Shown piece after piece: positions 8,328-18,113 of a stretch of 64,000 bases of DNA. The stretch is from Clostridia bacterium (GTDB lineage: Bacteria; Bacillota; Clostridia; Christensenellales; Aristaeellaceae). The stretch's first letter is position 1. Each line of letters opens with the position of its first letter. Made by a program: the position numbers and the translations under genes. The stretch is taken from the NCBI GenBank assembly GCA_017936375.1, contig JAGBFR010000025.1, positions 22,718 to 86,717 on the forward strand, read 5' to 3'. The notes under the pieces were generated by a model that saw nothing but the letters and a program-made list of their open reading frames with translations, had not been told where the DNA came from and made no database searches.

Positions 8328-9722
8328 TCAGAGGACGTAATCGTCGCCGTGCTTCTGGATCTGCGCATTGAGCAGATGGACGTCGCCGCAGCTCATGGTG
8401 ATGACCAGATCGCCGGGCTGCCAGTTCGCGCGGAGGAAGCGCTCCGCGTCGTCAAACGTCGGGGTGTAGTGCACGCGCTTGCCCGTCGCGGCGATGGCGT
8501 CCACGAGCATGGTGGAATGGATGTCGCCGGGGTCCTTTTCCCGTGCGGCGAAGATGTCCGTGATCAGGATCTCGTCGGCGAGATCGCAGCAGTGGATGTA
8601 GTCCGCAAAGAGGGACTTGACGCGTGAATAGGTGTGCGGCTGCATGACGGCGAAGAGCCTGTTATGCGGCTGATGGGCGGCATTCTCCAGCGCGCTGTGC
8701 ATCTCAGCGGGGTTGTGGCCGTAATCGGTGTAGAGCTTCACGCCGCAGACCGTGCCCGTATGCTCAAAGCGCCTGTGCGGCGCAGTGAAGCGGGAGAGGG
8801 ATTCGGCGACGACGCAGGCGTCTGCGCCGACCTCCACGCAGGCGGCGATGGTCGCCAGCGCATGCATGACATTGTACTCGCCGGGGACGTGCAGAACGAC
8901 GTGCGCCTTGACCTCCCCATCGAATGCCGCGTCAAACTGCGTGCAGCCGGTCTCGTCATAGACGAGATTGGCCGGCTGCCAGCTGCAGCCCGCGCCAAAG
9001 CCATAGCTGACGGTCTTGACCGGGAGCGCCTGCATCAGGCGGACGACGCGCTCGTCATCGCCGTTGCCGATGCATACGCCATCCTCCGGCAGGAGGGCGA
9101 AGAAGCGGGCGAAGGCGGAGCAGATGTCGTCGATATCCTTGTAGAAATCGAGATGGTCTTCCTCGATATTGGTCACCACGGCGATCGTCGGATGGAACTG
9201 CAGGAAGCTGGCGTTGAATTCACACGCCTCCACAACAAAGGTCTCATGGCTGCCGATGCGCGTGCTGCCGCCGATGTAATCCAGCTGACCGCCGATATGC
9301 ACGGTGGGGTCGAGCCCGGCGTCGAGGAGCACCTCGGCGATCATGGAGGTGGTGGTGGTTTTGCCATGCGTGCCGCAGACGTTGATGGCGTGGCGATAGC
9401 CCTCCATCAGCTGCCCGAGGAGCGTTGCGCGCTCCATCTGCGGGATGCCAAGCGCCAGTGCGCGGGCGCGCTCGGGGTTCTCGGCGGAGATGGCGGCGGA
9501 ATAGACGACCAGATCCGCGCCGTCGACATTCTCGGCGCGATGGCCGATGGAGACGCTGATGCCGCGGGCGGCGAGCGCATCGGTCATATAGGAGCGGGCA
9601 TTGTCAGAGCCCGAGACCTTGACGCCGGTCTTGGCGAGCATGCCGGCAAGGCCGCTCATCGAGCTGCCTCCGATGCCGATCATGTGAACGCGCTTTCCGG
9701 TATAATCCTTGATATGCGGCAT
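8328..9722 (-). CDS. murC: UDP-N-acetylmuramate--L-alanine ligase
   Basis: This 464-residue protein is the first amino-acid-adding ligase of peptidoglycan precursor synthesis and acts in the cytoplasm. The N-terminal UDP-binding motif HMIGIGGSSMSGLA, the ATP loop GTHGKTTTTSM (about residues 114-124), the EACEFNASFL segment, the TNIEEDHLDFY segment and the C-terminal DYGHNPAEM segment are Mur ligase hallmarks with the MurC-specific N-terminus. It stands alone rather than in a division cluster. A minus-strand sigma-A promoter lies at 9801-9830. Confidence 0.97.
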   Translation of the reverse strand: MPHIKDYTGKRVHMIGIGGSSMSGLAGMLAKTGVKVSGSDNARSYMTDALAARGISVSIGHRAENVDGADLVVYSAAISAENPERARALALGIPQMERATLLGQLMEGYRHAINVCGTHGKTTTTSMIAEVLLDAGLDPTVHIGGQLDYIGGSTRIGSHETFVVEACEFNASFLQFHPTIAVVTNIEEDHLDFYKDIDDICSAFARFFALLPEDGVCIGNGDDERVVRLMQALPVKTVSYGFGAGCSWQPANLVYDETGCTQFDAAFDGEVKAHVVLHVPGEYNVMHALATIAACVEVGADACVVAESLSRFTAPHRRFEHTGTVCGVKLYTDYGHNPAEMHSALENAAHQPHNRLFAVMQPHTYSRVKSLFADYIHCCDLADEILITDIFAAREKDPGDIHSTMLVDAIAATGKRVHYTPTFDDAERFLRANWQPGDLVITMSCGDVHLLNAQIQKHGDDYVL

Positions 9723-9800
9723 AATGTGCCTCCTTGCTGTGCTGTAAGGCGCGTGCTATGTGCACGTCAGCCGTCATAGTGAAATGGGCATGATAAGAAT

Positions 9801-9830
9801 ATTATACGTCAAACGGGACCCTGCAATCAA
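9801..9830 (-). promoter_or_regulatory. Putative sigma-A promoter of murC
   Basis: Read on the minus strand, TTGATT (9830-9825) and TATAAT (9806-9801) are separated by 18 bases, about 80 bases upstream of the murC start. Confidence 0.65.
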
Positions 9831-9903
9831 CCGGAAAGCAGAAATCAAAGACAAAAATTTGCCTGAATGGACGAAGGAAGGCAGCTGAGAGACGGAAGAA
9901 GCT

Positions 9904-9993
9904 GAAATTTTTGAGAAATTTCAAAAATGGCTGGATTTCTGTCAAAACATGAATTATAATATGTAATAAACTGCCTAACATTCGGGAAAAATT
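9904..9993 (+). promoter_or_regulatory. purR control region: -10 element, PurBox-like site and inverted repeat
   Basis: A perfect inverted repeat GAAATTT-N5-AAATTTC lies at 9904-9922. A TATAAT -10 element lies at 9955-9960 with no strong -35. At 9977-9993, read on the minus strand, TTTTCCCGAATGTT is close to the Bacillus PurBox consensus (W-rich, CCGAAC core). It lies just downstream of the -10, where bound PurR would block transcription. Self-regulation of purR is inferred from this placement. Confidence 0.55.
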
Positions 9994-10027
9994 GATGCAG
10001 GAATATTCGTATTTGGGAGGGACTAGC

Positions 10028-10870
10028 ATGGACCGCATCCGCCGAAATGAGCGTCTTGCCGCCATGACAAGGATTCTTGTTGAATCCCCTAATAAGATTC
10101 TGACGCTTGGAACGTTTTGTGAGATGTTTGGCGCGGCCAAGTCCACGCTCAGCGAGGATATCGACATTCTGCGTGGTGTGTTCGCGCAGTTCCATCTGGG
10201 TCAGCTGGATACCGTGACCGGCGCTGCAGGCGGCGTGCGCTATCGCCCCGTTCCGTCTGCGGAGGATGCGCATCTCTGGGTGAAGGAGCTTGCGCAGATG
10301 CTCTCCACGCCGGACAGGCTGCTTCCGGGCGGGTTCATCTATATGGCGGATATCCTTGCCATGCCGGAGCAGGTGGAGCGCATGGGCGCTGTGATCGCCG
10401 CTCAGTATTATCGCGCGGAGCCGGACTTTGTCCTGACGATGGAGACCAAGGGCATTCCGATCGCGATGATGACGGCCAAGATGCTTGGCGTGCCGATGGT
10501 CATCGTCCGCCGCGACAGCAAGGTCTATGAGGGCCCGGCGGTCAATATCAACTATCTTTCCGGCTCCGGCGGAAGGGTGGAGACGATGAGCCTCTCCCGC
10601 CGCGCGGTGAAGGAGGGGCAGCGCGCGCTGATTATTGACGATTTCATGCGCGCAGGCGGCACGGCGCGCGGTATGGTCGACATGATGCGCGAATTCTCGG
10701 TGACGGTTGTCGGCGTGTGCGTGCTGGCTGCGACGCAGGAACCTGTGCGCAAGCGCATTGACGGCGTCAAGTCTCTGCTGGTCATCGAGGGTGCGGACGA
10801 AAACAGCAGCACCATCAGCATCCGTCCGTCTGCATGGCTGACCAGCGCAGCGGAGAAGTCGAAGGCATAA
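10028..10870 (+). CDS. purR: Pur operon repressor PurR (Bacillus type)
   Basis: This 280-residue protein has an N-terminal winged-helix domain (about 1-75, with a KSTLSEDIDILR recognition helix) fused to a phosphoribosyltransferase-like domain. LIIDDFMRAGGTARGM is the PRPP-binding loop. In Bacillus, PurR represses purine genes and is relieved by PRPP. The ATG at 10028 follows GGGAGG; an in-frame TTG at 9992 would place translation over the putative operator and is less likely. No purine synthesis gene lies nearby, so targets are probably elsewhere. Confidence 0.93.
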   Translation: MDRIRRNERLAAMTRILVESPNKILTLGTFCEMFGAAKSTLSEDIDILRGVFAQFHLGQLDTVTGAAGGVRYRPVPSAEDAHLWVKELAQMLSTPDRLLPGGFIYMADILAMPEQVERMGAVIAAQYYRAEPDFVLTMETKGIPIAMMTAKMLGVPMVIVRRDSKVYEGPAVNINYLSGSGGRVETMSLSRRAVKEGQRALIIDDFMRAGGTARGMVDMMREFSVTVVGVCVLAATQEPVRKRIDGVKSLLVIEGADENSSTISIRPSAWLTSAAEKSKA

Positions 10871-10983
10871 CGGCGTTTGGGGACGCGCATATGCGTGAAA
10901 CCCGAACGATCAGCATAAAATCAAGCGGGGGCCCCTGTATGGGACTCCCGCATAGGCTGTTTTGGGATAACGGAGGTTTACAT

Positions 10984-11553
10984 ATGTTTATTGTGATCGG
11001 CCTGGGCAATCCGGGCAGGGAATACGCGAGAACGCGGCACAACGTCGGCTTTGACGTGATCGATGTGCTCAGCGAGAAGTATGGCATTCCGCTGACGAAA
11101 AATGCCATGCATGGTCAGATTGGCGAGGGCTTTGTCGGCGGGGAGAAGCTGATCCTTGTCAAGCCGCAGACATTCATGAATCTCTCCGGCCAGTGTGTGA
11201 CGGAGATCGTCTCCTGGTATAAGCCGGAGATGGACCGCGTGCTGCTTATCTACGACGACATTGATCTGCCGCTGGGCAAGCTGCGCCTGCGCAAGAGCGG
11301 CAGCGCCGGCACGCACAATGGCATGCGCTCGGTGATCGGCTTGCTGGGCAGGCAGGATTTCCCGCGCCTTCGCGTGGGCGTGGGCAAGAAGCCTGAGGGA
11401 TGGGAGCTGGCTGACTGGGTGCTCTCCCATTATCAGACCGAGGAGGACAGAAAGGTGCAGTTCGACGCCTTCATGCTCGCCGCGGACGTGGTCATCGACC
11501 TGATGAAGAACGGCATCGACAGCGCCATGCGCACCGCGAACACGCAGAAGTGA
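10984..11553 (+). CDS. pth: Peptidyl-tRNA hydrolase
   Basis: This 189-residue protein cleaves peptidyl-tRNA released from stalled ribosomes. GLGNPGREYARTRHNVGFD contains the conserved Asn and catalytic His (about residue 20). IYDDIDLPLGKLRLR and GTHNGMRS supply the other active-site residues. GGAGG precedes ATG 10984. It sits directly upstream of mfd (48-base gap), the common pth-mfd order of Firmicutes. A PurBox-like AAACCCGAACGAT occurs at 10898-10910 in the spacer after purR. Confidence 0.97.
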   Translation: MFIVIGLGNPGREYARTRHNVGFDVIDVLSEKYGIPLTKNAMHGQIGEGFVGGEKLILVKPQTFMNLSGQCVTEIVSWYKPEMDRVLLIYDDIDLPLGKLRLRKSGSAGTHNGMRSVIGLLGRQDFPRLRVGVGKKPEGWELADWVLSHYQTEEDRKVQFDAFMLAADVVIDLMKNGIDSAMRTANTQK

Positions 11554-11601
11554 CGCGGCGGGCCATCGCGCAGAGTTGTGTATTGACGATAAGGAGTCAT
11601 C

Positions 11602-14600
11602 ATGCAGACGCATTTCTTATTTGATGCGCTGGAGGAGCTCAAGCCCTTCCGGGAGATTGTGGAGGAATCCGCGAAGCCCGGCGCGGTGATCGCAGCCTCC
11701 GGCCTTGCCGGCGCGCAGAAGATTCATCTTGCCTGTGCGCTGGCGAAGAAGACGGGCAGACCGCTCGTCTTCCTTGCCGCCAGTGAACGTGCCGCAGCGG
11801 AGGCGATGGAGGATGTCGCCTCGCTGACGGATGGCGGCGTGAGCCTCTTTCCGGCGAGGGAGATCACCTTTTATCAGGACGTTGCGGCCAGCCGTGAGGT
11901 CGCCTTCCGCAGGATTGAGACGCTGCGCAGGCTGGTGACGGGCGAGGTGCGCGCTGTCGTCGCCCCGGCGGACGCTGTGCTGCACAGGGTCATGCCCCGC
12001 AGCGTATTCAATGATTTTACCATCGATCTGCGCACGGGCGAGCGGATGGACATGGATTATCTGGTGGAGAGCCTGCTCGCCGCAGGATATTCGCGCGAGC
12101 ACATGGTCGAGGGCAAGGGGCAGTTTTCCGTGCGCGGCGGCATCGTGGACGTCTATCCGGCGGATGCGCTCAATGCGGTGCGTGTGGAGTTCTTTGACGA
12201 TGAGGTCGACTCCATCCGCGCCTTTGATGTGATGAGCCAGCGCTCGCTGCACAACCTTCGCGAGATCGTCATCCCGCCGGCGAGCGAGGCGCCGTCCCTC
12301 CCGGAGAGCGCTGAGGAATTTGCGGAGAGAATCGAAGCCGCGCTGCGCGCGCAGAGTGAGCGCATGCGCCGGGCGAAGGAAAAGGACGACTCGGAAGGCT
12401 CGCTCGCTGATCTGCCGCTGGAGGAGGGGGAGATCGCCGTTCCCGCGGCGAAGGAGGCCTTCACTCGCGAGAGCAGGACGCTGGACCGCTATCAGGAGAA
12501 TGTCCGCACGGCGCTGGAGCAGATGAAGAAGGGTATTTCCAGCCGCCTGCTGGAAAAGTACATCCACCTGCTCTATGAGCAGACGAGCACGCTCTTTGAC
12601 TACATGCAGCGCCCGATCATCGTGCTGGATGAGCCGGAGGCGCTCTTTGCCCGCATGGACAGCCGTCTGTCCGAATTTGGACAGGCGATCTCCGCGGCGC
12701 TTGAGCGCGGAGACGCCATCCCCGAGCAGGAGGGCCTGATGCTCGGCAAGGATGAGACGATCGAGCTCATGCACGGGCAGACGATGCTCGCCCTGACGAC
12801 AATCCTGCGCCCTGTCGAGCGCCTCAAGCCTACGCTCCTTGCCCAGATGGGCGGCATGGGCGCGGGCAGCTATGGCGGGCGCATCAAGGACATGTGCGAC
12901 GACGTCACCCGCTGGATGAACGATGGGTGGCGCGTGATCATGCTCTCCGGCGGCGCGGCGCGCGGCGAGCGCATGCGCCAGTCCTTTGAGGACGAGGGCG
13001 TCAGGACCCGGTTTGACGAGCTTGGCGCGTCCATGCCGGAGCGCGGAGAGTGCGCGATCTATCCGATGATGCTCTCCGGCGGCTTCCAGTATCCGCAGAT
13101 CCGCCTTGCCGTGCTGGTGGAGGGCGACGTCTATGGCGCGAAGGGCGCAAAGGCGAAGGCTAAGACCAAAAAGGGCAGCAAGATCGCCTCGTTCACCGAT
13201 CTGACAGTGGGCGATTACGTCGTCCATGAGATGCACGGCATCGGCATCTATCAGGGAACAAAGCGCATCACCACGGACGGTGCGGCGCGCGATTATCTGC
13301 TGGTGCAGTATCTGGGCAGCGACAAGCTCTTTATCCCCGTGGATCACCTTGACCGCATCCAGAAGTACATCGGCGGCGGCGAGGCGGCTGCGCCCAAGCT
13401 CTCCCGCCTTGGCGGCAAGGACTGGGATAAGCAGAAGAGCAAGGTCCGCGAGAGCCTCAAGGAGCTGGCGTTTGACCTTGTCGGCCTCTATGCCCAGAGG
13501 CAGAAGAACGCGGGCTATGCCTTTGATAAGGACACGCCGTGGCAGCAGGAATTCGAGGAGAATTTCCCCTATGAGGAAACGCCGGACCAGCTGCAGGCGA
13601 CGGACGAGATCAAGCGTGACATGGAGCGCGCGCAGCCGATGGATCGCCTGCTCTGCGGCGACGTCGGCTACGGCAAGACGGAGGTCGCGCTGCGCGCAGC
13701 CTTCAAGGCGGTGATGAGCGGCAAGCAGGTCGCCATCCTCGCGCCGACGACCATCCTTGCCCAGCAGCATTACAACACGCTGCTGCGCCGCTTTGAGGGA
13801 TTCCCGGTACAGGCGGCGGTCCTGAGCCGCTTTGCCTCGGCAAAGGAGCAGAAGGAAACGCTGCGCCGCGTGGAGGCGGGCGAGGTGGATATCGTCGTAG
13901 GCACGCACAGGCTGCTGGCCAAGGACGTCAAATTCAAGGACCTCGGATTGCTGATCGTCGACGAGGAGCAGCGCTTCGGCGTGGGGCATAAGGAGACGAT
14001 CAAGAATCTCAAAAAGAGCGTGGACGTGCTGACCATGTCGGCTACGCCCATCCCGCGTACGCTGCATATGTCCATGGTCGGTATCCGCGATATGAGCCTT
14101 CTGGAGACGCCGCCGCAGGCGCGCTATCCCGTGCAGACCTATGTCATGGAGTATCAGGACAGCGTCATCCGCGACGCCATCCTGCGCGAGCTGGGGCGCG
14201 GCGGCCAGGTCTTCTTCCTCTACAACCGCGTGGGCTCGATCGACCTATGCTACAAGCAGCTGCAGAAGCTGGTGCCCGAGGCGCGCATCGCCATCGCGCA
14301 CGGCCAGATGAAGGAAAATGTGCTGGAGGACGTCATGCTCGACTTCAGCCAGCAGAAATACGATGTGCTCCTGTGCACGACGATCATCGAATCCGGCCTC
14401 GATATTCCGATGGCCAATACGCTGATCATCTATGATGCGGATCACTTCGGCCTCTCCCAGCTCTATCAGACGAGGGGCCGCGTCGGCCGCTCGAACAGGC
14501 TGGCCTATGCGTACTTCACCGTCCGCCCGGGCAAGGTGCTCTCCGAGACGGCGCAGAAGCGCCTTGACGCCATCCGCGAGTTCACGGAGTTTGGCTCCGG

Positions 14601-15225
14601 CTTCCGCATCGCGATGCGCGATCTGGAATTGCGCGGCGCGGGCAATCTGCTCGGCCCGCAGCAGAGCGGCCATCTGGCGAACATCGGCTATGACCTGTAC
14701 TGCAAGCTGCTGGAGGAGGCGGTCCTTGAGGCGCAGGGCGAGGAGCCCAAGCCCAACCGCGACATCGAGACGCGCATGGATGTGCATATCAATGCCTATC
14801 TGCCGGCGGATTATGTCACGGGCGACAAGCAGCGCCTTGAGGTCTATAAGCGCATTGCTTCCATCACAACGGCGGAGCAGCGCGACGAGATCGAGGATGA
14901 ATTGATCGACCGATTCGGTGACGAGCCGCTGTGCGTGTCCAATCTGGTCTCCGTCGCGTACCTCAAGGCAATGTGTACGCGCCTTGGCATCGACAGGGTG
15001 CACCAGACGGACGGCTTGATTGAAATGCGCTTCCATCCGCAGGCGAAGATCGACGGACAGAAGCTCTTTGAGGCGCTGCAGCGCTTTGATCCGAGGCTGA
15101 CGCTCAATGCCCGCGTGCCGGTTTCTCTGCGCCTGCAGGACAGGACGCTGGCGAGGGATGATCTCTTCCAGCTGTGCGTCAAGATCATGGAGCGCCTGCT
15201 TACGCGCATGGGCATGCCGCTGTAA
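11602..15225 (+). CDS. mfd: Transcription-repair coupling factor
   Basis: This 1207-residue protein has the full Mfd layout: a UvrB-like N-terminal region (about 1-350), the RNA-polymerase-interacting domain beginning at [15 protein letters not shown] (about 535), a RecG-like translocase with Walker [12 protein letters not shown] (about 685-697) and a DEEQ box ([10 protein letters not shown]), the TRG-like stretch after QTRGRVGRS, and a C-terminal TRCF domain. Mfd removes stalled RNA polymerase and recruits UvrA to lesions. It is probably co-transcribed with pth. A Lys-rich linker ([13 protein letters not shown]) lies just before the polymerase-binding domain. Confidence 0.97.
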   Translation: MQTHFLFDALEELKPFREIVEESAKPGAVIAASGLAGAQKIHLACALAKKTGRPLVFLAASERAAAEAMEDVASLTDGGVSLFPAREITFYQDVAASREVAFRRIETLRRLVTGEVRAVVAPADAVLHRVMPRSVFNDFTIDLRTGERMDMDYLVESLLAAGYSREHMVEGKGQFSVRGGIVDVYPADALNAVRVEFFDDEVDSIRAFDVMSQRSLHNLREIVIPPASEAPSLPESAEEFAERIEAALRAQSERMRRAKEKDDSEGSLADLPLEEGEIAVPAAKEAFTRESRTLDRYQENVRTALEQMKKGISSRLLEKYIHLLYEQTSTLFDYMQRPIIVLDEPEALFARMDSRLSEFGQAISAALERGDAIPEQEGLMLGKDETIELMHGQTMLALTTILRPVERLKPTLLAQMGGMGAGSYGGRIKDMCDDVTRWMNDGWRVIMLSGGAARGERMRQSFEDEGVRTRFDELGASMPERGECAIYPMMLSGGFQYPQIRLAVLVEGDVYGAKGAKAKAKTKKGSKIASFTDLTVGDYVVHEMHGIGIYQGTKRITTDGAARDYLLVQYLGSDKLFIPVDHLDRIQKYIGGGEAAAPKLSRLGGKDWDKQKSKVRESLKELAFDLVGLYAQRQKNAGYAFDKDTPWQQEFEENFPYEETPDQLQATDEIKRDMERAQPMDRLLCGDVGYGKTEVALRAAFKAVMSGKQVAILAPTTILAQQHYNTLLRRFEGFPVQAAVLSRFASAKEQKETLRRVEAGEVDIVVGTHRLLAKDVKFKDLGLLIVDEEQRFGVGHKETIKNLKKSVDVLTMSATPIPRTLHMSMVGIRDMSLLETPPQARYPVQTYVMEYQDSVIRDAILRELGRGGQVFFLYNRVGSIDLCYKQLQKLVPEARIAIAHGQMKENVLEDVMLDFSQQKYDVLLCTTIIESGLDIPMANTLIIYDADHFGLSQLYQTRGRVGRSNRLAYAYFTVRPGKVLSETAQKRLDAIREFTEFGSGFRIAMRDLELRGAGNLLGPQQSGHLANIGYDLYCKLLEEAVLEAQGEEPKPNRDIETRMDVHINAYLPADYVTGDKQRLEVYKRIASITTAEQRDEIEDELIDRFGDEPLCVSNLVSVAYLKAMCTRLGIDRVHQTDGLIEMRFHPQAKIDGQKLFEALQRFDPRLTLNARVPVSLRLQDRTLARDDLFQLCVKIMERLLTRMGMPL

Positions 15226-15279
15226 AAACTGCGCCGAGAAATGGAAGAAGCTTCATTTATGAATTCTTTGTTAACTGAC

Positions 15280-15308
15280 TTGCATTTTGCCCGCAGATGA
15301 GGTACAAT
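15280..15308 (+). promoter_or_regulatory. Sigma-A promoter of the SRP RNA gene
   Basis: TTGCAT at 15280-15285 and TACAAT at 15303-15308 are spaced by 17 bases, with the RNA predicted to begin about 7 bases later. Confidence 0.8.
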
Positions 15309-15314
15309 AGGCGG

Positions 15315-15446
15315 GTAGAGTGTGATGACGGATGGAACTCATGCAATGCGAAGGTGTGAACCTTGTCAGGGCCGGAAGGCAGCAGCAATAAGCATTGTAT
15401 CGTGTGTGCCGTGGGAATTTTCTGCCCCGAGCATTCTACGTTTTTT
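15315..15446 (+). ncRNA. ffs: Small (4.5S-type) signal recognition particle RNA
   Basis: The segment GTCAGGGCCGGAAGGCAGCA near 15364 is the conserved apical loop and asymmetric loop that binds Ffh. It is flanked by CAATGC and GCATTG arms that close the hairpin. An outer pair, GTAGAGTG near 15315 and CATTCTAC near 15440, would close a longer helix, giving an RNA of about 130 nucleotides, a little longer than the usual 4.5S form. The RNA guides signal-peptide-bearing proteins to the membrane. The exact ends are estimates. Confidence 0.88.
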
Positions 15447-15456
15447 ATGGAAAAGC

Positions 15457-15480
15457 AGCGCCGGAGCGATCCGGCGCTTT
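15457..15480 (+). terminator. Terminator of the SRP RNA gene
   Basis: AGCGCCGG and CCGGCGCT form a perfect 8-base stem around a 6-base loop, followed by TTTTC. Confidence 0.8.
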
Positions 15481-15493
15481 TCTATATGAATAT

Positions 15494-15531
15494 AACAGGA
15501 CACGGATCGAGATGGGGATCCGTGTCCTGTT
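15494..15531. terminator. Long hairpin between SRP RNA and the convergent 15538 gene
   Basis: AACAGGACACGGATC and GATCCGTGTCCTGTT form a perfect 15-base stem with an 8-base loop. It lies directly behind the stop codon of the minus-strand membrane protein gene and probably ends its transcript, although the downstream T run on that strand is weak. Confidence 0.6.
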
Positions 15532-15537
15532 TGGCTT

Positions 15538-16710
15538 TTATTCCGGCTGGGTGAAGAGCGCGGCAAACGCCTTATCCTGCATCAGCCTGGAGATCCACCA
15601 GGCGCTGGCGAGCGGATTGCGCTCACGCATGAGGGCTGCGCACTGCTGCATGCTGCGGGATGGCAGCTCCGCCCACTTGACGGTCAGCCAATACGAATGA
15701 TGAATCTTGCGCGGGTCGGGATTGCGCGGCGTGGGATTCTGCTCCGTGTTCATACGGAATTCGATGCCATCCTCCGTGTTGTGGACGGTGACGATCTCCC
15801 TGCACATATAGAGCATATCGTTCCACGAGCGCGCAGCGCCCGCGGCGATTGGCGCAGCATCCAGCAGATCATTGAGCACGTGCTGCAGCGTCTCGCGCTG
15901 CTCCGGCGCTGCGGCGGCCAGCACGCGCGCGGCGACCTCGGGATGATCGGGCATGGAGATGGCCAGCACATTCTGCGGGGAGAGCGGACCCCAGCCGCTG
16001 CGGACAAGCGTCCCATCCTGCGCGGGCTTATGAAGGTCGATATAGTAGTAGCCGATCTCCTCGCGCATGCGGATGATGCTGGTCTGTCCGTCCTTTTCCC
16101 GGCGCATCAGCTCGATATCGCTGCTGAGCCAGCGGTTGAGGCGCTCCGCATGCCGGACGAGGCGCTCGCGCCAGTCGTCGTTGAATACGGCGGGTTTGAG
16201 CCCCTCCAGCGCGGCGGCCTTCTCATTCGGTGCAAGCGCTTTGTCGCGCCATGCGCTGCCGGGGGTGGGGATAATATCGGGCAGGCCTGCGGCCAGAGCG
16301 CTCTCCTGCGGATTGGATGGAGCAGGAGGTGCGGCCTCTATGAGCGATGCCGGCGTAGCCGCCAGCTCAGCCTTTTCGCGCGCGGCTTCGCGGGCGTCCT
16401 CTGCGGCGCGGAAGGTGGCAATCTGCCTGGCCTGGGCGAGCTGGGAAAGCTGCTCGGCCTCTCGCTTTTTGAGGCGGGCGGCATACAGGCGCAGGCCGCC
16501 CCAGACGAGAAGAGCAATGGGCCCCGAGATCAGCCACAGGGCGAAGAGGAAGACGGGCGCGGCGGCAACCTCCGTGATATCGGTGACGGCCTGAATGACC
16601 ATCATGATGAAGGAAAAGCTGAGCACGAAAATCAGGCTTCGCCGATAGACGGAGGCGATCCTGCGGCTTTGCTCAAGGATTCTTTCTGAAGAGCGCTGGG
16701 TCGGGCGCAT
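15538..16710 (-). CDS. Two-TM protein with coiled coil, unknown function
   Basis: This 390-residue protein has two membrane segments near the N-terminus (about 24-45 and 52-76), an Ala/Glu/Lys/Arg-rich coiled coil (about 78-120), a Pro/Ala linker, and a soluble domain of about 220 residues with several Trp residues (WRERLVRHAERLNRW, SWNDMLYMCREIV, HSYWLTVKWAELP). I do not recognise the family. Start 16710 is chosen because AAGGAGGG precedes it; longer in-frame starts run across the promoter. The gene is divergent from deoB. Confidence 0.65.
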   Translation of the reverse strand: MRPTQRSSERILEQSRRIASVYRRSLIFVLSFSFIMMVIQAVTDITEVAAAPVFLFALWLISGPIALLVWGGLRLYAARLKKREAEQLSQLAQARQIATFRAAEDAREAAREKAELAATPASLIEAAPPAPSNPQESALAAGLPDIIPTPGSAWRDKALAPNEKAAALEGLKPAVFNDDWRERLVRHAERLNRWLSSDIELMRREKDGQTSIIRMREEIGYYYIDLHKPAQDGTLVRSGWGPLSPQNVLAISMPDHPEVAARVLAAAAPEQRETLQHVLNDLLDAAPIAAGAARSWNDMLYMCREIVTVHNTEDGIEFRMNTEQNPTPRNPDPRKIHHSYWLTVKWAELPSRSMQQCAALMRERNPLASAWWISRLMQDKAFAALFTQPE

Positions 16711-16741
16711 GGCTTGCCCTCCTTGGTGTATAGATACATAC

Positions 16742-16770
16742 ATTATAGCATTCTTTGGCGCGGCAGGCAA
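16742..16770 (-). promoter_or_regulatory. Sigma-A promoter for the 15538-16710 gene
   Basis: On the minus strand TTGCCT (16770-16765) and TATAAT (16747-16742) are spaced by 17 bases, about 30 bases before the start codon. Confidence 0.75.
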
Positions 16771-16803
16771 TCGCAGACAAGCTGGCCGGGCTGTGGGTTG
16801 AGA

Positions 16804-16832
16804 TTGAAAACGCGGCTCCTTTGGGGTATAAT
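16804..16832 (+). promoter_or_regulatory. Sigma-A promoter of deoB
   Basis: TTGAAA at 16804-16809 and TATAAT at 16827-16832 are spaced by 17 bases, about 70 bases before the deoB start and divergent from the promoter at 16742-16770. Confidence 0.8.
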
Positions 16833-16904
16833 GATATGAGGATTCGTCTGCGCAGAGGATGCGCAGGCGATGGAATGTGAACAAGAGCATCGGAGGATGA
16901 GAAT

Positions 16905-18074
16905 ATGAATAAAAAGGCCATTCTGATCGTGCTGGACAGCGTGGGCATCGGCGCCCTTGAGGATGCTGCGGCCTATGGCGACGCCGGCGCGGACACGCTG
17001 GGGCATATCATCAATACCTGCCATCCCGCGCTGCCCAATATGATGCAGCTGGGCCTTGCGCATATCGACGGCGCATCCTTCTCGGGGCGTGTGGAGGCTC
17101 CGACGGGCTGCTACGGCAGGCTGAAGGAGGTCTCCGCCGGCAAGGACACGACCACCGGCCATTGGGAGATCGCCGGCGTGCAGCTCGCGCGCCCGTTCCC
17201 GACGTTCCCGGAGGGATTCCCGCAGGACTTCATCGAGCGATTTGAGCAGGCTGTCGGCCGCGGCACGCTGGGCAACAAGCCCGCCTCCGGCACGGCGATC
17301 CTCGACGAGCTGGGCGAGGAGCACATGCGCACGGGCAAGCTGATCGTCTATACCTCTGCGGACAGCGTCTTCCAGATTGCGGCGCACGAGGAGGTCGTGC
17401 CGCTTGAGGAGCTCTACCGCATCTGCGAGATCGCGCGGGATATGCTCGTGGGCGAGCTTGAGGTGGGCCGCGTGATCGCGCGTCCGTTCATCGGCGAGCG
17501 CTCCGGCGCGTTCACCCGCACGGGCGGGCGCAGGGATTTCAGCGCGATTCCGCCGACGACGATGTGCGACCTGCTGGAAAAGGCTGGCAAGACCGTCTAC
17601 GCCGTGGGTAAGATTGAGGACATCTTCTGCCTGCGCGGCATCACGAAATCGAATCACGCTGCGGGCAATGCGGCCTGCATGGAGGCGGCATTCGCCGCGC
17701 TCGACGAGGACTTTGATGGCCTGCTGTTCGTCAATCTGGTCGACTTTGACATGCAGTACGGTCATCGCCGCGACGTCGAGGGCTACACGAAGGCGCTGGA
17801 AGCCTTTGACGCGCAGATTCCGCAGATCATGGAGAAGATGAGCGATGAGGACATCCTGATCCTCACGGCGGATCACGGGTGCGATCCCTGTCACACCGGC
17901 ACGGACCACACCCGCGAGCATACGCCGCTGCTCGTCTGGGGAAAGGGACTCAGGAGCGGCGTGAATCTTGGAACGCGCGCAACCTTTGCCGACATCAGCG
18001 CGACGGTGCTTGATTTCTTCGGCGTTGCCAATACGCTCAAGGGTGAAACCTTCCTCGACGAGACGGCGAAGTGA
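16905..18074 (+). CDS. deoB: Phosphopentomutase
   Basis: This 389-residue enzyme interconverts (deoxy)ribose 1-phosphate and 5-phosphate in nucleoside salvage. LDSVGIGALEDAAAYGDAGA, TTGHWEIAG, VNLVDFDMQYGHRRDVEGY and LTADHGCDPCHTGTDHTREH are the metal-binding and phospho-Thr motifs of the alkaline-phosphatase-superfamily mutases. ATG 16905 follows GGAGG. No deoCA or nucleoside phosphorylase gene is adjacent. The following RluA-type gene begins 39 bases later and may be co-transcribed. Confidence 0.97.
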   Translation: MNKKAILIVLDSVGIGALEDAAAYGDAGADTLGHIINTCHPALPNMMQLGLAHIDGASFSGRVEAPTGCYGRLKEVSAGKDTTTGHWEIAGVQLARPFPTFPEGFPQDFIERFEQAVGRGTLGNKPASGTAILDELGEEHMRTGKLIVYTSADSVFQIAAHEEVVPLEELYRICEIARDMLVGELEVGRVIARPFIGERSGAFTRTGGRRDFSAIPPTTMCDLLEKAGKTVYAVGKIEDIFCLRGITKSNHAAGNAACMEAAFAALDEDFDGLLFVNLVDFDMQYGHRRDVEGYTKALEAFDAQIPQIMEKMSDEDILILTADHGCDPCHTGTDHTREHTPLLVWGKGLRSGVNLGTRATFADISATVLDFFGVANTLKGETFLDETAK

Positions 18075-18113
18075 GCATGCCGTGCAGCGGCGATGACAGG
18101 AACGGAGAAGCAC

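Noticed and set aside
10920-10970. GC-rich inverted repeat before pth as a riboswitch or terminator
   Set aside because: The GGGGGCCCC stretch can fold in several ways, has no T tail and matches no riboswitch core that I know.
11617-14067. An 816-codon minus-strand frame opposite mfd
   Set aside because: It has no start signal and no family pattern; mfd on the plus strand is certain.
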